A stretch of DNA of 64,000 nucleotides from PCPOR2b sp965220385 (lineage in GTDB: Bacteria > Poribacteria > WGA-4E > PCPOR2b): positions 2,790,001 through 2,854,000 of the forward strand of contig OZ244825.1 in the NCBI GenBank assembly GCA_965220385.1. The letters are read 5' to 3'. The notes beneath the pieces are model-generated. The model worked only from the letters and a program-made list of their open reading frames with translations, ran no database searches and was not told the DNA's origin. The position numbers were made by a program, and so were the translations under genes. Below are positions 23,939 through 33,131 of this stretch, one piece after another (the first letter of the stretch is position 1; every line of letters starts with the position of its first letter).

Positions 23939-25384
23939 TTAGTCTTCTACTTTTTCCCAATCAAGATTGCTCTCATTCAGTTCAAACACATCAAGCGGAC
24001 CAAATTTCAGATTAATAGTCAAACTTCTGGGGGTTGGTGAGCTGTCAAAACGATTGAAGTCGCGGATGACCACATAGGTATGCTGTCCATCCGAAATCTC
24101 CGCACAAGCGTCGATAAAATCGTCAAGATTCCCAATCGCGCGTCCATTAATCTCCTGAATGACTACTTTTGAGTTGCCGCTGCGTTCGCGGATACCAACA
24201 CGGGAAAAGCTGCTCCCTGCGTCTGCATGTGGGAGATAGACCCCATCAGCCTCAAAGTAAAGCAGATGCCTGAGTTGAGGGGTTACATCGTGAAAGACTG
24301 ATCCTGCGAAGCGGACAAATCGGCGAACTTTCTTTAACTCGATATCTTCTACAAGGACGTCAACCGTCACAGCCTGTCCATTGCGATAGATGTCCAAGCT
24401 CACATTTTTCCCAGCATTTTCGTTAAGAATTGCATCAAAAGTATATAGATCATCCCTAATTAACTTCCCATTAATCCTATAGATAATATCGGAGGCGAGC
24501 AGGCTTGCCTCGCCTGTCGTCTTGGGAATAATTGACTCAATTTGAATCACCTTCGGCGTTCCTGAATCCGAGGGACCAATCTCCGCGCGGGAAGCTTCGG
24601 GCAGACCGAAATGCTTAATAGCCTCTCCGATGGAGATTAACTCCAAATCCACGCCAATCTCTCCACGTTGAATTGTCTCGGCACTTTGGATCTGTTTGAG
24701 GGTATCAATCATATAATTGATTGGCAGTTCAAAACTGGAGGTATCGGTTCCCCGCGCATGGATGGCAATGACTTTACCTTCTGTGTTCCATACTGGACTC
24801 CCGCTCGATCCACCGGTGCGGTCAAAAGTCGTATGGATATAACTGGAATGGCGATCCCCTTTATTAACGTTGAGATTGGCAACTGTACCAAACTTGATGG
24901 AGTATTCCTCCTTTTCATTGTTGCCAATTAGGAGCAGCTCATCCCCCAGCGCAAGATCGTGCCACGAACCGAGTTGCACAGCTTGGAGTTCGAACAATAC
25001 TTCCTTCGGATCTATCTTATAAAAACCGAAGTCGTGCGTTGGGTCGTAATAAAGGACTTGTGCTTCTGTAAAACTGCCGTCATAGAAGTTTATCTTGACA
25101 TAGGAGGGACTGCTGCCGGTGACATGCCGATTGGTTGCAATAATTCCCTGTGCTGCATCAACGATGAAGCCGGTGGCGAAACTGGTGCCTTTTGCCTCCG
25201 TTTCAAACACAACCTCCGAAGAGGTCTCCACATTCACAACCATGGGTTTGAAAGCAGCAATCTGTTCTGTCCAGTCGTGTTCTGCGAGACTTTCCAAAAC
25301 GATTCCCCCGCTTGCCAAAACAGCTACCACAAACCAGACTACAATCTGTCGTTTAATTTTCGGTCGCCCCAACCTTAAAAACAT
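23939..25384 (-). CDS. HtrA/DegP-like serine protease with PDZ domains
   Basis: This 481-residue protein has an N-terminal hydrophobic segment (about 12-34), then a trypsin-like domain with the triad His87 (TNRHV), Asp118 (HDFGF) and Ser194 (GGSSGSPVW), followed by PDZ-type regions (about 240-340 and 350-450; SIIPKTTGEASLLASDIIYRI and VVIQEINGRAIGNLDDF). Such proteins remove or refold damaged proteins in the periplasm. ATGGAGGAATAATA precedes the ATG. It is upstream of, and likely co-transcribed with, the nuclease-cyclophilin gene, which fits a shared envelope protein quality-control role. Confidence 0.88.
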   Translation of the reverse strand: MFLRLGRPKIKRQIVVWFVVAVLASGGIVLESLAEHDWTEQIAAFKPMVVNVETSSEVVFETEAKGTSFATGFIVDAAQGIIATNRHVTGSSPSYVKINFYDGSFTEAQVLYYDPTHDFGFYKIDPKEVLFELQAVQLGSWHDLALGDELLLIGNNEKEEYSIKFGTVANLNVNKGDRHSSYIHTTFDRTGGSSGSPVWNTEGKVIAIHARGTDTSSFELPINYMIDTLKQIQSAETIQRGEIGVDLELISIGEAIKHFGLPEASRAEIGPSDSGTPKVIQIESIIPKTTGEASLLASDIIYRINGKLIRDDLYTFDAILNENAGKNVSLDIYRNGQAVTVDVLVEDIELKKVRRFVRFAGSVFHDVTPQLRHLLYFEADGVYLPHADAGSSFSRVGIRERSGNSKVVIQEINGRAIGNLDDFIDACAEISDGQHTYVVIRDFNRFDSSPTPRSLTINLKFGPLDVFELNESNLDWEKVED

Positions 25385-25460
25385 TATTATTCCTCCATTA
25401 TTAGATATTTGTCGCCCTGTTGGGGGTTTAGGGTATTAGTGTTGGACATACTTTGCTTAC

Positions 25461-25531
25461 ACATTGCGCTCCTCTGGAGCGCATGGATTGGCCCCATTGC
25501 CCTCCTACAGACATATCGCTCCTCTGGAGCG
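25461..25531. repeat. Pair of CGCTCC-TCT-GGAGCG hairpin repeats
   Basis: Hairpins at 25466-25482 (GCGCTCC/GGAGCGC) and 25517-25531 (CGCTCC/GGAGCG) share the loop TCT and follow ACATTG or ACATAT. A third related unit (GTCGCCCTGTTGGGGG) lies at 25411. They occupy the gap 25385-25568 and belong to the same style of repeat as 20423-20494. Confidence 0.6.
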
Positions 25532-25568
25532 AAAGGAATGAGGCCAACCACAAGGGCTGCCCCATTAA

Positions 25569-27548
25569 CTATCCAAGCTTTTCGCGGACTACATGCGCTC
25601 CTTCATTAATTGCATCAAAGAAATTTCGGACCTCAACACAGTCTCCGACCTCGTAAACTTGGCATCCCAGATCGGAGGCTTCAATAGCTCGCTTGAGTTG
25701 TTTCCGTGGTGTATAGCCACGACTAATTATCAGGGTCTCAACGGGATGGAATTCCTCTGCGCCATCTCCCGTAGTAAGCACAACACCCGTCTCGTCAACC
25801 CGCTTCAGTTCACGGCTTGCCAGTATTTTCGTTCCTGAATCGCGAACCCCTTTTCTAAGCGCAGCTAAGTTGGTACCGTGCTCCTTCAATTTAATCACAT
25901 CTTCTTCATTTCGGCGGGAAACCAGAACGACATCACGTCCTTGTTGCGCTGCAAACCACGCGCCCTCATATCCGACAAGGCCGGCACCGAGCACCATAAC
26001 CCGCTCGCCTATGCTGAGTTCGTCCCAATGCACTATCGCATCAATTGCGGTGATTACATTGTCTCCATCAATTCCGGGAATATCTGGAATGACTGCCTCG
26101 CCGCCTGTAGCAAGGATAACGACATCCGGATCCTCGGCTCTCAGTGTATCCAGCGTAACCGTCGTCCCTGTCTGAACATCCAAGCCCACTTTCTGAATCT
26201 CTGCGATATAATACTGAAGTAGCCGTTTAACATCCCACTTGAAATCGGGAATTGATGCCGAGATTAACTCTCCTCCAATCACATCCCGTTTTTCATACAC
26301 AACAACATCGTGCCCCATCTGCTTAGCACGCAAGCCCGCCTCCAGACCTCCGGGGCCCGCTCCGACGACGACCACCTTTTTGGGCGAATCCGTTCTATCG
26401 AATGCTATCAACTTCTCTCTGCCTACAATAGGGTTCGTTGTACACTGGACGCCGCCGCGGTCCATGACTACAAATGTGTGGCAAAAATTACAGCGAATGC
26501 ACGGGATAATATTTCCGCCTGCACGCGCTTTCTTTGCCCAGTGGGGATCAGCAATTAGCGTCCGGCCAAGGGCAACCATATCAGCGCGTTCCTGCGAAAT
26601 AATCTCCTCTGCATGTGACGGGTCAGTGATTCCCCCTGTGGCAATAACAGGAATTTCTGCGCCATTCTGCTTAATCTCCTCTGCTAGATCAACCAGTGTG
26701 TTGGGCTTGATATAAAGCGGCGGTACAGATGGATGCGTACATTCCACGAATCCTTTGACCTGCATAATCGTTGCAGAGGTGGTTGCCACGTGTAGATAGG
26801 CGACACCGAGCTCCTCCATGTATTTCGCAATCCGTAGATGCAGGTCATCTTTCACGTCTTCGTCGTATCGGTCATTCACACCGCCATGGAGGTGTTCGTG
26901 TGCACTGAATTTAAAACCGACTGGGAAATCTTCACCGCAGACCTGTTTGATCCCTGTGACAATTTCGGTGCCAAACCGCATACGACGTTCAAAATCACCA
27001 CCGTAGTCATCGTCCCGCCGATTTGTATGGGGTGACATAAACTGTCCACCGAGATAGGAATGTGCACAGTGATACTCCACGCCATCAAAGCCAGCCCGTT
27101 TTGCCCGTGCTGCCCCTAAAATGAAGGCTTCTATTACCCTTTCAATATCATCAACCGTCATTTCGCGCGGCACTTCGGTATATAGTTCGCTCTCAATCGC
27201 GGAGGGCGCAAACGGTTCAACATACGATTTTCCGCCAAGCACGGCGATTTGCATGAATATCTTTGATCCGGCATCCTTGACTGCCTCCGCCATGCGTGTA
27301 AGTCCCGGGACGAATTTATCATCCCAAACCGCTGTGGTAATTACACGTTGTTCGGGCCAAACAGAAGTGAATTCAGTGATAATCAGGCTGGTTTCACCTT
27401 TTGCCCGTTCAACCAGAAAATCTATGTAGCGGTCAGTAACATGCCCTTCTGGATCATGTAATCCTACATCAAGAGGTGCTAAAACAACGCGATTTTTCAG
27501 TTCTAATGAATCCAGCTTTATTGGAGAAAAAAGATGAGGAAATGGCAT
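25569..27548 (-). CDS. Old yellow enzyme-type NAD(P)H:flavin oxidoreductase (2,4-dienoyl-CoA reductase/TMADH family)
   Basis: This 659-residue protein has an FMN-binding TIM barrel (1-340; LELKNRVVLAPLDV, YHCAHSYLGGQFMSP, FKFSAHE), a 4Fe-4S site (CIRCNFC...C, about 345-365), and C-terminal FAD/NAD Rossmann domains (VVVVGAGPGGLEAGLRA at about 388; VMVLGAGLVGYEGA). It should reduce an activated C=C bond or demethylate/dehydrogenate a small substrate. It lies 116 bp after the gene at 27665-28789 and may work with the sugar-acid dehydratases. The substrate cannot be told from sequence. Confidence 0.9.
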   Translation of the reverse strand: MPFPHLFSPIKLDSLELKNRVVLAPLDVGLHDPEGHVTDRYIDFLVERAKGETSLIITEFTSVWPEQRVITTAVWDDKFVPGLTRMAEAVKDAGSKIFMQIAVLGGKSYVEPFAPSAIESELYTEVPREMTVDDIERVIEAFILGAARAKRAGFDGVEYHCAHSYLGGQFMSPHTNRRDDDYGGDFERRMRFGTEIVTGIKQVCGEDFPVGFKFSAHEHLHGGVNDRYDEDVKDDLHLRIAKYMEELGVAYLHVATTSATIMQVKGFVECTHPSVPPLYIKPNTLVDLAEEIKQNGAEIPVIATGGITDPSHAEEIISQERADMVALGRTLIADPHWAKKARAGGNIIPCIRCNFCHTFVVMDRGGVQCTTNPIVGREKLIAFDRTDSPKKVVVVGAGPGGLEAGLRAKQMGHDVVVYEKRDVIGGELISASIPDFKWDVKRLLQYYIAEIQKVGLDVQTGTTVTLDTLRAEDPDVVILATGGEAVIPDIPGIDGDNVITAIDAIVHWDELSIGERVMVLGAGLVGYEGAWFAAQQGRDVVLVSRRNEEDVIKLKEHGTNLAALRKGVRDSGTKILASRELKRVDETGVVLTTGDGAEEFHPVETLIISRGYTPRKQLKRAIEASDLGCQVYEVGDCVEVRNFFDAINEGAHVVREKLG

Positions 27549-27664
27549 ACAGTATCTCCTGTCATATAAAGGGGTATTCTATCAGACACAAACCAAGCGT
27601 TACAGAATTAAGGGTAGGTTTTCGACCGCTCTTTGCTGTGGAGAGCTGACGCCAAATCGGATCA

Positions 27665-28789
27665 TTACCAATCCTGTACCGAACCGTCTTCCCGTCGCAA
27701 ATGTGGGGGTTCACCCGGTGTGGGTGGGTATGCAGCTGCAGCTTCTTCGTTCAGGTCAATCCCTAAACCCGGTGCATCGGTGGGTAGGAGATAGCCATCT
27801 TCGGTTCGCAAATCATGCTGAATGACTTCGTCCATCCAGCCCGACGATGGGGCATACTCCTGCACAGCACAGTTGGGAATCGACATATTTAGATGTAACA
27901 TTGCTGCTGAACTAACGGGACTTGCGGTGTAATGACAGGCGAGTTCTTGGTAATGAACCTCCGCCATCGTGGCAATTTTCTTTCCTTCGGTAATTCCGCC
28001 GGTGTGACAGATGTCTACCCGGATGTAATCGATTAATTCCTGCTCAATCAGTTCCCGAAACATCCATTTCGTTGGGAGTTGTTCGCCGGTGCCAATCGGG
28101 ACATTCGTATGCTCGCGTAGCGTCGCAAACGATGCAGGGTTCTCGGAACGGATAGGGTCTTCGACAAAGAATGGGTGATATTCTTCAATCCCATTGCACA
28201 ATTCGATGGCGCGGGTTGGTGTTAAGCGGGTATGAACCTCAAAGATGATTTCGACCTCATCTCCGATTGCCTCGCGCAACGCACTGAAATGTTCAATTCC
28301 ACGCATCACAGCGAGTTTTTGATTAAATCCACCCTCAATCGTATCAATGGGCGAAATCCGTAAGACCTTCCATCCCTCTTCCAGCTGTCGCTGTGCCGTT
28401 TCAATGAGCTGTTCCGGCGTACTTCCGCCTGTATGCCGATAAACCAGCACCTTATCCCGCGTGGCACCACCAAGTAGACGGTAGGTTGGTACGCCAAGAG
28501 TCTTACCTGCCAGATCCCACAGCGCAATGTCAACCCCGGCGAGCGCAGATTGCAGCACGGGGCCACCGCGCCAGAACGTTCCGCGGAAGATGTCCTGCCA
28601 TATATGTTCGATTCGGGTCGCATCCTGCCCAATCAAGAGGGGTTTAATGTGATGCTCCAACGCCCCGACAACAGCAAGCGATCTGCCGCTTAATGAGGCT
28701 TCTCCAATGCCATATATCCCTTCGTCAGTAACAATTTTAACGTATATGAACTGACTCACTGGGAATATTTTGAGATCTGTGATTTTCAC
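27665..28789 (-). CDS. Mandelate racemase/muconate lactonizing enzyme family dehydratase
   Basis: A GTG at 28789 following GGGAGG gives 374 residues starting MKITDLKIFPV; the extension to 28870 is unlikely. The enolase-superfamily capping domain and barrel are complete. Metal-binding and acid/base positions can be read as FEVHTR, FFVEDP, GTGEQ and CHYTASPVS. The HTR after FEV and the HYTASP histidine suggest a D-mannonate/D-galactonate-type sugar-acid dehydratase, giving a 2-keto-3-deoxy acid. It is followed by an OYE-type reductase and preceded by a UxaA-family gene, consistent with sugar-acid catabolism. Confidence 0.88.
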   Translation of the reverse strand: MKITDLKIFPVSQFIYVKIVTDEGIYGIGEASLSGRSLAVVGALEHHIKPLLIGQDATRIEHIWQDIFRGTFWRGGPVLQSALAGVDIALWDLAGKTLGVPTYRLLGGATRDKVLVYRHTGGSTPEQLIETAQRQLEEGWKVLRISPIDTIEGGFNQKLAVMRGIEHFSALREAIGDEVEIIFEVHTRLTPTRAIELCNGIEEYHPFFVEDPIRSENPASFATLREHTNVPIGTGEQLPTKWMFRELIEQELIDYIRVDICHTGGITEGKKIATMAEVHYQELACHYTASPVSSAAMLHLNMSIPNCAVQEYAPSSGWMDEVIQHDLRTEDGYLLPTDAPGLGIDLNEEAAAAYPPTPGEPPHLRREDGSVQDW

Positions 28790-28948
28790 GACTTCCCTCC
28801 CGATTAATTTGCTAGCACGTGTTGACAAACTTGAGAAAAAGATTTCCCAAGCTAATAGTAGCATGACCATGTATACCGGTCAAGCCCAAAATCGGCGTAA
28901 AAACAGCAGCATGGCGCACATCTATCGTCGACAAATTGATCTCACGAT

Positions 28949-31669
28949 TTACATCGATATGCCGAGCAGTCCCCGCGTAAATTGGAAATCTGTGTTGCCC
29001 TTGCCATAGAGTTTAGGTGTATAGCCGCGCGAGGCAACCTCTAAGATAATTCCCAGCATTTGCGCTGAAAAGCTCTCCGGCGTCCAATTCTCATCGGCGG
29101 TCAGGAGGTCCAAATCAGCCTCGTAAATGGATCCTGTAGTTTGATCCGTTGTGGCTTGGATCAGTGGAATCATTCGGTGTGCCTGAAGTGGATGACCTAC
29201 GACATGCGCGAACATCAGATCCACGCCCGTCGCACCTAATCCGGTTAGCGTCTCTACAACATGATCGGTCGGTGCCTCCATGATATGGAATCCAGGCTCG
29301 GGAATACTTTGACCGTAAGACAGGGTATTTCTCAGTGAAATTTCGGGGGCGTCACGGAGCACGTGAGCTGCATAGGCAGGCGAGGTCAAGAAACTGGCAT
29401 TTGAGGGAACGACAACCGTTCCACCCGCTCCGACGAGGGTTTGGGTGAGATGTGCTAGCCCCTGTGCAGCTTCCTCCGTTACTTTTCCGCCCGAGGTTAA
29501 TCCGATCCGAAGGTGTTCTAAACCGACATCGGCGTAATCAGGTTGAGGCATCGACGATAGAGATTGACTGAACCAATCTTCCACTTTCTGGAGGACGGCA
29601 TCAATGCCACCATCCAGCTGTACACTTGCCCAGCCGTATCGCTCAAGCGGGATTCCGTGCTCTGTGAGCGCGTGGCGCAGGTAGTCGTTATGGGTCTTCT
29701 CACAGCCGTGCTCTAAGGGCAGACCGAGGGCAACCATTGGATGAATCAGATGCCCGATGAGTGTGCGCCTGTAAATGTCTTCCGAGTTGCCACCCGATAC
29801 CCCACATCCCTCCGTATGTGCCAGTGCAACATAGCGCGAAATTCCGTGCTCACGTCCGAGCTCCTTTTGGTTAAGTCGATCGGCGATCATCTGGGCGATC
29901 TGCCCAGAACAGAGGCTTGTTGGCAAGACCAGTCCGATCTGATCGCTGCGGTAGCCATTTTCGGTCTGTATGGCACTAAAAGTGTGTTCGGATCGTGGTG
30001 CATCAAGTTGAATTGGAATCGGCTTGCCTGTCGGGATGTCGGCTGCGAGCGCGTCTACTGGATTGATAGGGCCCGTCTGCTTCCAGTTCCGCCAGATTGA
30101 TACCTGTGAATGCCCTGCCTTTTCTCCGACAGATCGTTCTCCAGCGGCAACGTTAACAGTGAGATCGAGCATTTGCTGCCCCAACTCATCCATCGGTGTA
30201 CCATCTTGGTAAGCACCGGCGTTGACATCCATGTCGTTTTTCAACATTTCGTATCGCCCGGTGGTGGTAACAATCTTGATTGTCGGCACGAAGGGGAAAT
30301 TGGTGATCGATCCGTTCCCGGTGACAAAAAAGATCATATTCGAACCTGATGCCACTTGGCCTGCGATGCTCTCAAGGTCGTTACCGGGGCTGTCCATAAA
30401 GTAGTAGCCCGGCGCAAGCATCCGTTCCGCATAATCGATGACGTAATCGAGACACACCTCCGGATCGCGTTTCATTGCGGCACCGATCGACTTGATGACA
30501 ATATTGTATAAACCCCGAAAGTTATTTCCACCGGAGGGATTGGCTTCGGCGGTATGACCGTGCCAACTCACTCGCTCCTTAAACCGCTCGATCGTGTCTA
30601 AGAACTTACGGGCAGTCTCAAAATTTCTGGCGTTTTGCAGCACATAGGGTTCCGCACCGATCAGTTCGTCGGTCTCCGCGAGGTTGGCGGCACCCCCATA
30701 ACGGATAACTTCTTTCGCAACATAGGCTGCCAGCGGATTACCCGAAACGCCGGAGAACGCGTCCGAACCGCCGCATTGAAGTGCGATCTTGAGGTGGGCG
30801 AGGGATTCTTCGGTACGCTTCGCCGCGTCCACCGACTCCAACCACCCATCAACAATGGTCTCTCCCGCCTTCAAACTGTCATCAAAACCGCCCTGTATGC
30901 TTAGAAAACGGTGCGGCACAGCCTCTAACGGATAATTGTTTTCTGCCATATAACGCTGCAGGATCTGATTTGTCACCACTTCTGAACCGTAATCAACAGC
31001 GAGAATCGCCCCGACATTAGGGTGAACCGTAAAGCCAGCGAGCGTCGGAAGTAGCATCTCCAAGTTATTGGGCGTTGCGCTTTCCCCGCCTTCCGTGTGG
31101 GTTACGGCAACAACCCCATCAATATTTCCGTAACTTGCACTGACCTCTTTGAACCTGTCCGCAAGTGCTTTCGCATAGCCAGAGGTTTGGGAGGTTGTTC
31201 CCATGATGACGATATAATTTCGTGTTCCAACACCGCGACCTCCGTCCCTCGGATAACCGAGGAAAGACCTATCGCGCTCATATTGGGGAACTTGCACTCC
31301 CGGTTCAAATGTATCTTCATCGAGGATGTAGGGAGCGATCTGATCTTTGAAGTTTGACTGGGACGGCAGTGTAAAGTCGATATCTCGCAGCGCAAGTGCC
31401 TCAAGAATCTTCTGGTTGCAGACGTAGTCACCGGGGGACAGATCAGTAATTGCAACCCCGAAGGGCAGCCCCCACGACAACAGTGGTTCCCCTTCAGGAA
31501 TTGATTGAATCGCAAATCGGTGCCCCTCTAAAATTGTATGAGATATGGTGCAGCCGTGACCGTTGTAGTTAATCTCTGCGCCAGCATCTACCCTTCGTGT
31601 GGCGATGGCCACGTTATCGTCAGACGCCGGCAGTCTGCCAACCTCTTGAAAATCGTACTGGTTTGCCAT
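28949..31669 (-). CDS. Double-length UxaA-family (altronate/galactarate dehydratase-like) protein
   Basis: At 906 residues this is nearly twice the usual UxaA length. Residues about 10-90 form a SAF domain (GHRFAIQSI, GVAITDLSPGDYV). A first UxaA core (about 140-530) begins GVGTRNYIVIMGTTSQTSG and has VTHTEGGE. A second core (about 575-906) begins LVLPTSLCSGQIAQ and has LAHTEGCGVSGG. Only the second keeps the cysteines expected at the cluster or active site; in the first they are replaced by Thr and Gly. It should dehydrate an aldonic or aldaric acid. It probably shares a transcript with 27665-28789 (159 bp apart). Confidence 0.85.
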   Translation of the reverse strand: MANQYDFQEVGRLPASDDNVAIATRRVDAGAEINYNGHGCTISHTILEGHRFAIQSIPEGEPLLSWGLPFGVAITDLSPGDYVCNQKILEALALRDIDFTLPSQSNFKDQIAPYILDEDTFEPGVQVPQYERDRSFLGYPRDGGRGVGTRNYIVIMGTTSQTSGYAKALADRFKEVSASYGNIDGVVAVTHTEGGESATPNNLEMLLPTLAGFTVHPNVGAILAVDYGSEVVTNQILQRYMAENNYPLEAVPHRFLSIQGGFDDSLKAGETIVDGWLESVDAAKRTEESLAHLKIALQCGGSDAFSGVSGNPLAAYVAKEVIRYGGAANLAETDELIGAEPYVLQNARNFETARKFLDTIERFKERVSWHGHTAEANPSGGNNFRGLYNIVIKSIGAAMKRDPEVCLDYVIDYAERMLAPGYYFMDSPGNDLESIAGQVASGSNMIFFVTGNGSITNFPFVPTIKIVTTTGRYEMLKNDMDVNAGAYQDGTPMDELGQQMLDLTVNVAAGERSVGEKAGHSQVSIWRNWKQTGPINPVDALAADIPTGKPIPIQLDAPRSEHTFSAIQTENGYRSDQIGLVLPTSLCSGQIAQMIADRLNQKELGREHGISRYVALAHTEGCGVSGGNSEDIYRRTLIGHLIHPMVALGLPLEHGCEKTHNDYLRHALTEHGIPLERYGWASVQLDGGIDAVLQKVEDWFSQSLSSMPQPDYADVGLEHLRIGLTSGGKVTEEAAQGLAHLTQTLVGAGGTVVVPSNASFLTSPAYAAHVLRDAPEISLRNTLSYGQSIPEPGFHIMEAPTDHVVETLTGLGATGVDLMFAHVVGHPLQAHRMIPLIQATTDQTTGSIYEADLDLLTADENWTPESFSAQMLGIILEVASRGYTPKLYGKGNTDFQFTRGLLGISM

Positions 31670-31770
31670 AAAACACTCCTCCGTAAGGTAATCTCAACGT
31701 GCATGTATATGATAACATATCACCCACTCATACTGACACATACTTTACAAATTCTCCATCTATTTTTGTA

Positions 31771-31800
31771 TTGACCAGATCCACGCATGTATGTTAGGAT
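31771..31800 (+). promoter_or_regulatory. Possible promoter of the glycosyltransferase/radical SAM pair
   Basis: TTGACC (31771-31776), 18 bp, then TAGGAT (31795-31800), in the divergent gap between the UxaA-like gene and the glycosyltransferase. The -10 is imperfect. Confidence 0.4.
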
Positions 31801-31850
31801 AAGATTGTATTAGTTGACTAATTACCTCAAACCTCACTGTATATTATCCC

Positions 31851-33056
31851 ATGATCTCATACATTATTGGAGCAGTCTATCTCGTCCTTATTTTAGAAGT
31901 GCTGATAATTATCAATTCATTCCGATATGCACGCCGAGAACGAAATATTAACAGGCCAGATTATACTCCAAAAACTGCTATCATCGCCCCCCATTATGGT
32001 TGGGATGATCAAACATCGGAGAATGTAAAGCGGCTGCTAAATCAGGATTATGCAGGCGAGTATGAGGTGTTTTTTGTTACGCACGCTAAGGGTGAATCCG
32101 GCTATGATGAATCCTACCCACATCTACTTGAGATTGCGGAAGGGCATCCCAACGCGCATACCCTACTAGCACCGAACATCGTGGACAACTCACTTCCACG
32201 CTCGCAAAAGGTGCAGAATCTGATGACTGCAATCGCGGCGTTTTCAGCGGATGTTGAGATTATCGCTTTTGTCGATGCGGATGCGACGATTGAGCGAGAT
32301 TGGTTGAGGTTACTTGTCCAACCACTTCAGGACGAAAACGTCGGTGCGACAGTGGGGGCGAGATTTTATTTCCCACATACCTTGAACACGGCATCGCTTG
32401 TCGAAGCGGTTTGGATCAACTTTCAGATAGCGTTACAAGGCGATCACCCTCTGGCAATGGTTTGGGGTGGTTCCAACGCAATCCGTCGAGAAGCTTTTGA
32501 CCAAGGCAGAGTATTGCAACGTTGGGAAAACGCAACCATCGAAGATCATAATTTGACACATACGGTGAGAGATCTTAAACGCAAGATTCATTTTGTCCCG
32601 GATTGCATTGCGGTTACCCACACCGAGAAACGGACATGGAAACAGATTATAGAGTTTACTAACCGTCAAATAGTAATGACCTTTCGGATGGGGCTTAAAG
32701 CTCAATGGTGGGGGACCTTGCTGATACTTCTGCCGAAGGCGTTGCTTGTGCTCGGTTCGATCCCGTTCATGATATTCTATTCTGAGAGATTTCTTCTTGT
32801 TCTCCTTGTCCCCTTTATTGAAATTCAGAGTTTTCGCATTTTCTCACGAAACCTGCCCCGTTGGCTGCGAGACACGCCTAAAATACGCGAGACCCTTCGA
32901 ACCGCCGCGCTTGTCGTACCAATAGCGATGTTTCTTGCCGGATTGAACGCGGTGTACGCGCTATTTCAGAACAAGATTGTATGGGGCGGTGTTCGATACG
33001 AAATTCTTTCAGCCACCAAATGTCGTGTTTTAGGTCGGATCGCAGAAAAAGGGTAA
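31851..33056 (+). CDS. Family 2 glycosyltransferase, ceramide-glucosyltransferase-like membrane protein
   Basis: This 401-residue protein has an N-terminal membrane helix (2-24), a GT-A catalytic domain with FVDADA (about 142) as the metal-binding Asp motif, GARFYFP, VWGGSNAIRR and ATIEDHNLTHTV (acceptor/catalytic ED), and C-terminal hydrophobic helices (about 285-310, 345-365). It should transfer a sugar to a lipid or polymer at the membrane. Family resemblance is to the ceramide glucosyltransferase/HpnI group. No clear ribosome site precedes the ATG. The radical SAM gene begins 75 bp downstream and may act on the same product. Confidence 0.82.
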   Translation: MISYIIGAVYLVLILEVLIIINSFRYARRERNINRPDYTPKTAIIAPHYGWDDQTSENVKRLLNQDYAGEYEVFFVTHAKGESGYDESYPHLLEIAEGHPNAHTLLAPNIVDNSLPRSQKVQNLMTAIAAFSADVEIIAFVDADATIERDWLRLLVQPLQDENVGATVGARFYFPHTLNTASLVEAVWINFQIALQGDHPLAMVWGGSNAIRREAFDQGRVLQRWENATIEDHNLTHTVRDLKRKIHFVPDCIAVTHTEKRTWKQIIEFTNRQIVMTFRMGLKAQWWGTLLILLPKALLVLGSIPFMIFYSERFLLVLLVPFIEIQSFRIFSRNLPRWLRDTPKIRETLRTAALVVPIAMFLAGLNAVYALFQNKIVWGGVRYEILSATKCRVLGRIAEKG

Positions 33057-33131
33057 AATGGAAAGACCTGTTTAGGCATTTAGGAGCTATAGGTATATTT
33101 GATTTGACGTTCTGTAACAGAGAGGAAGGTT

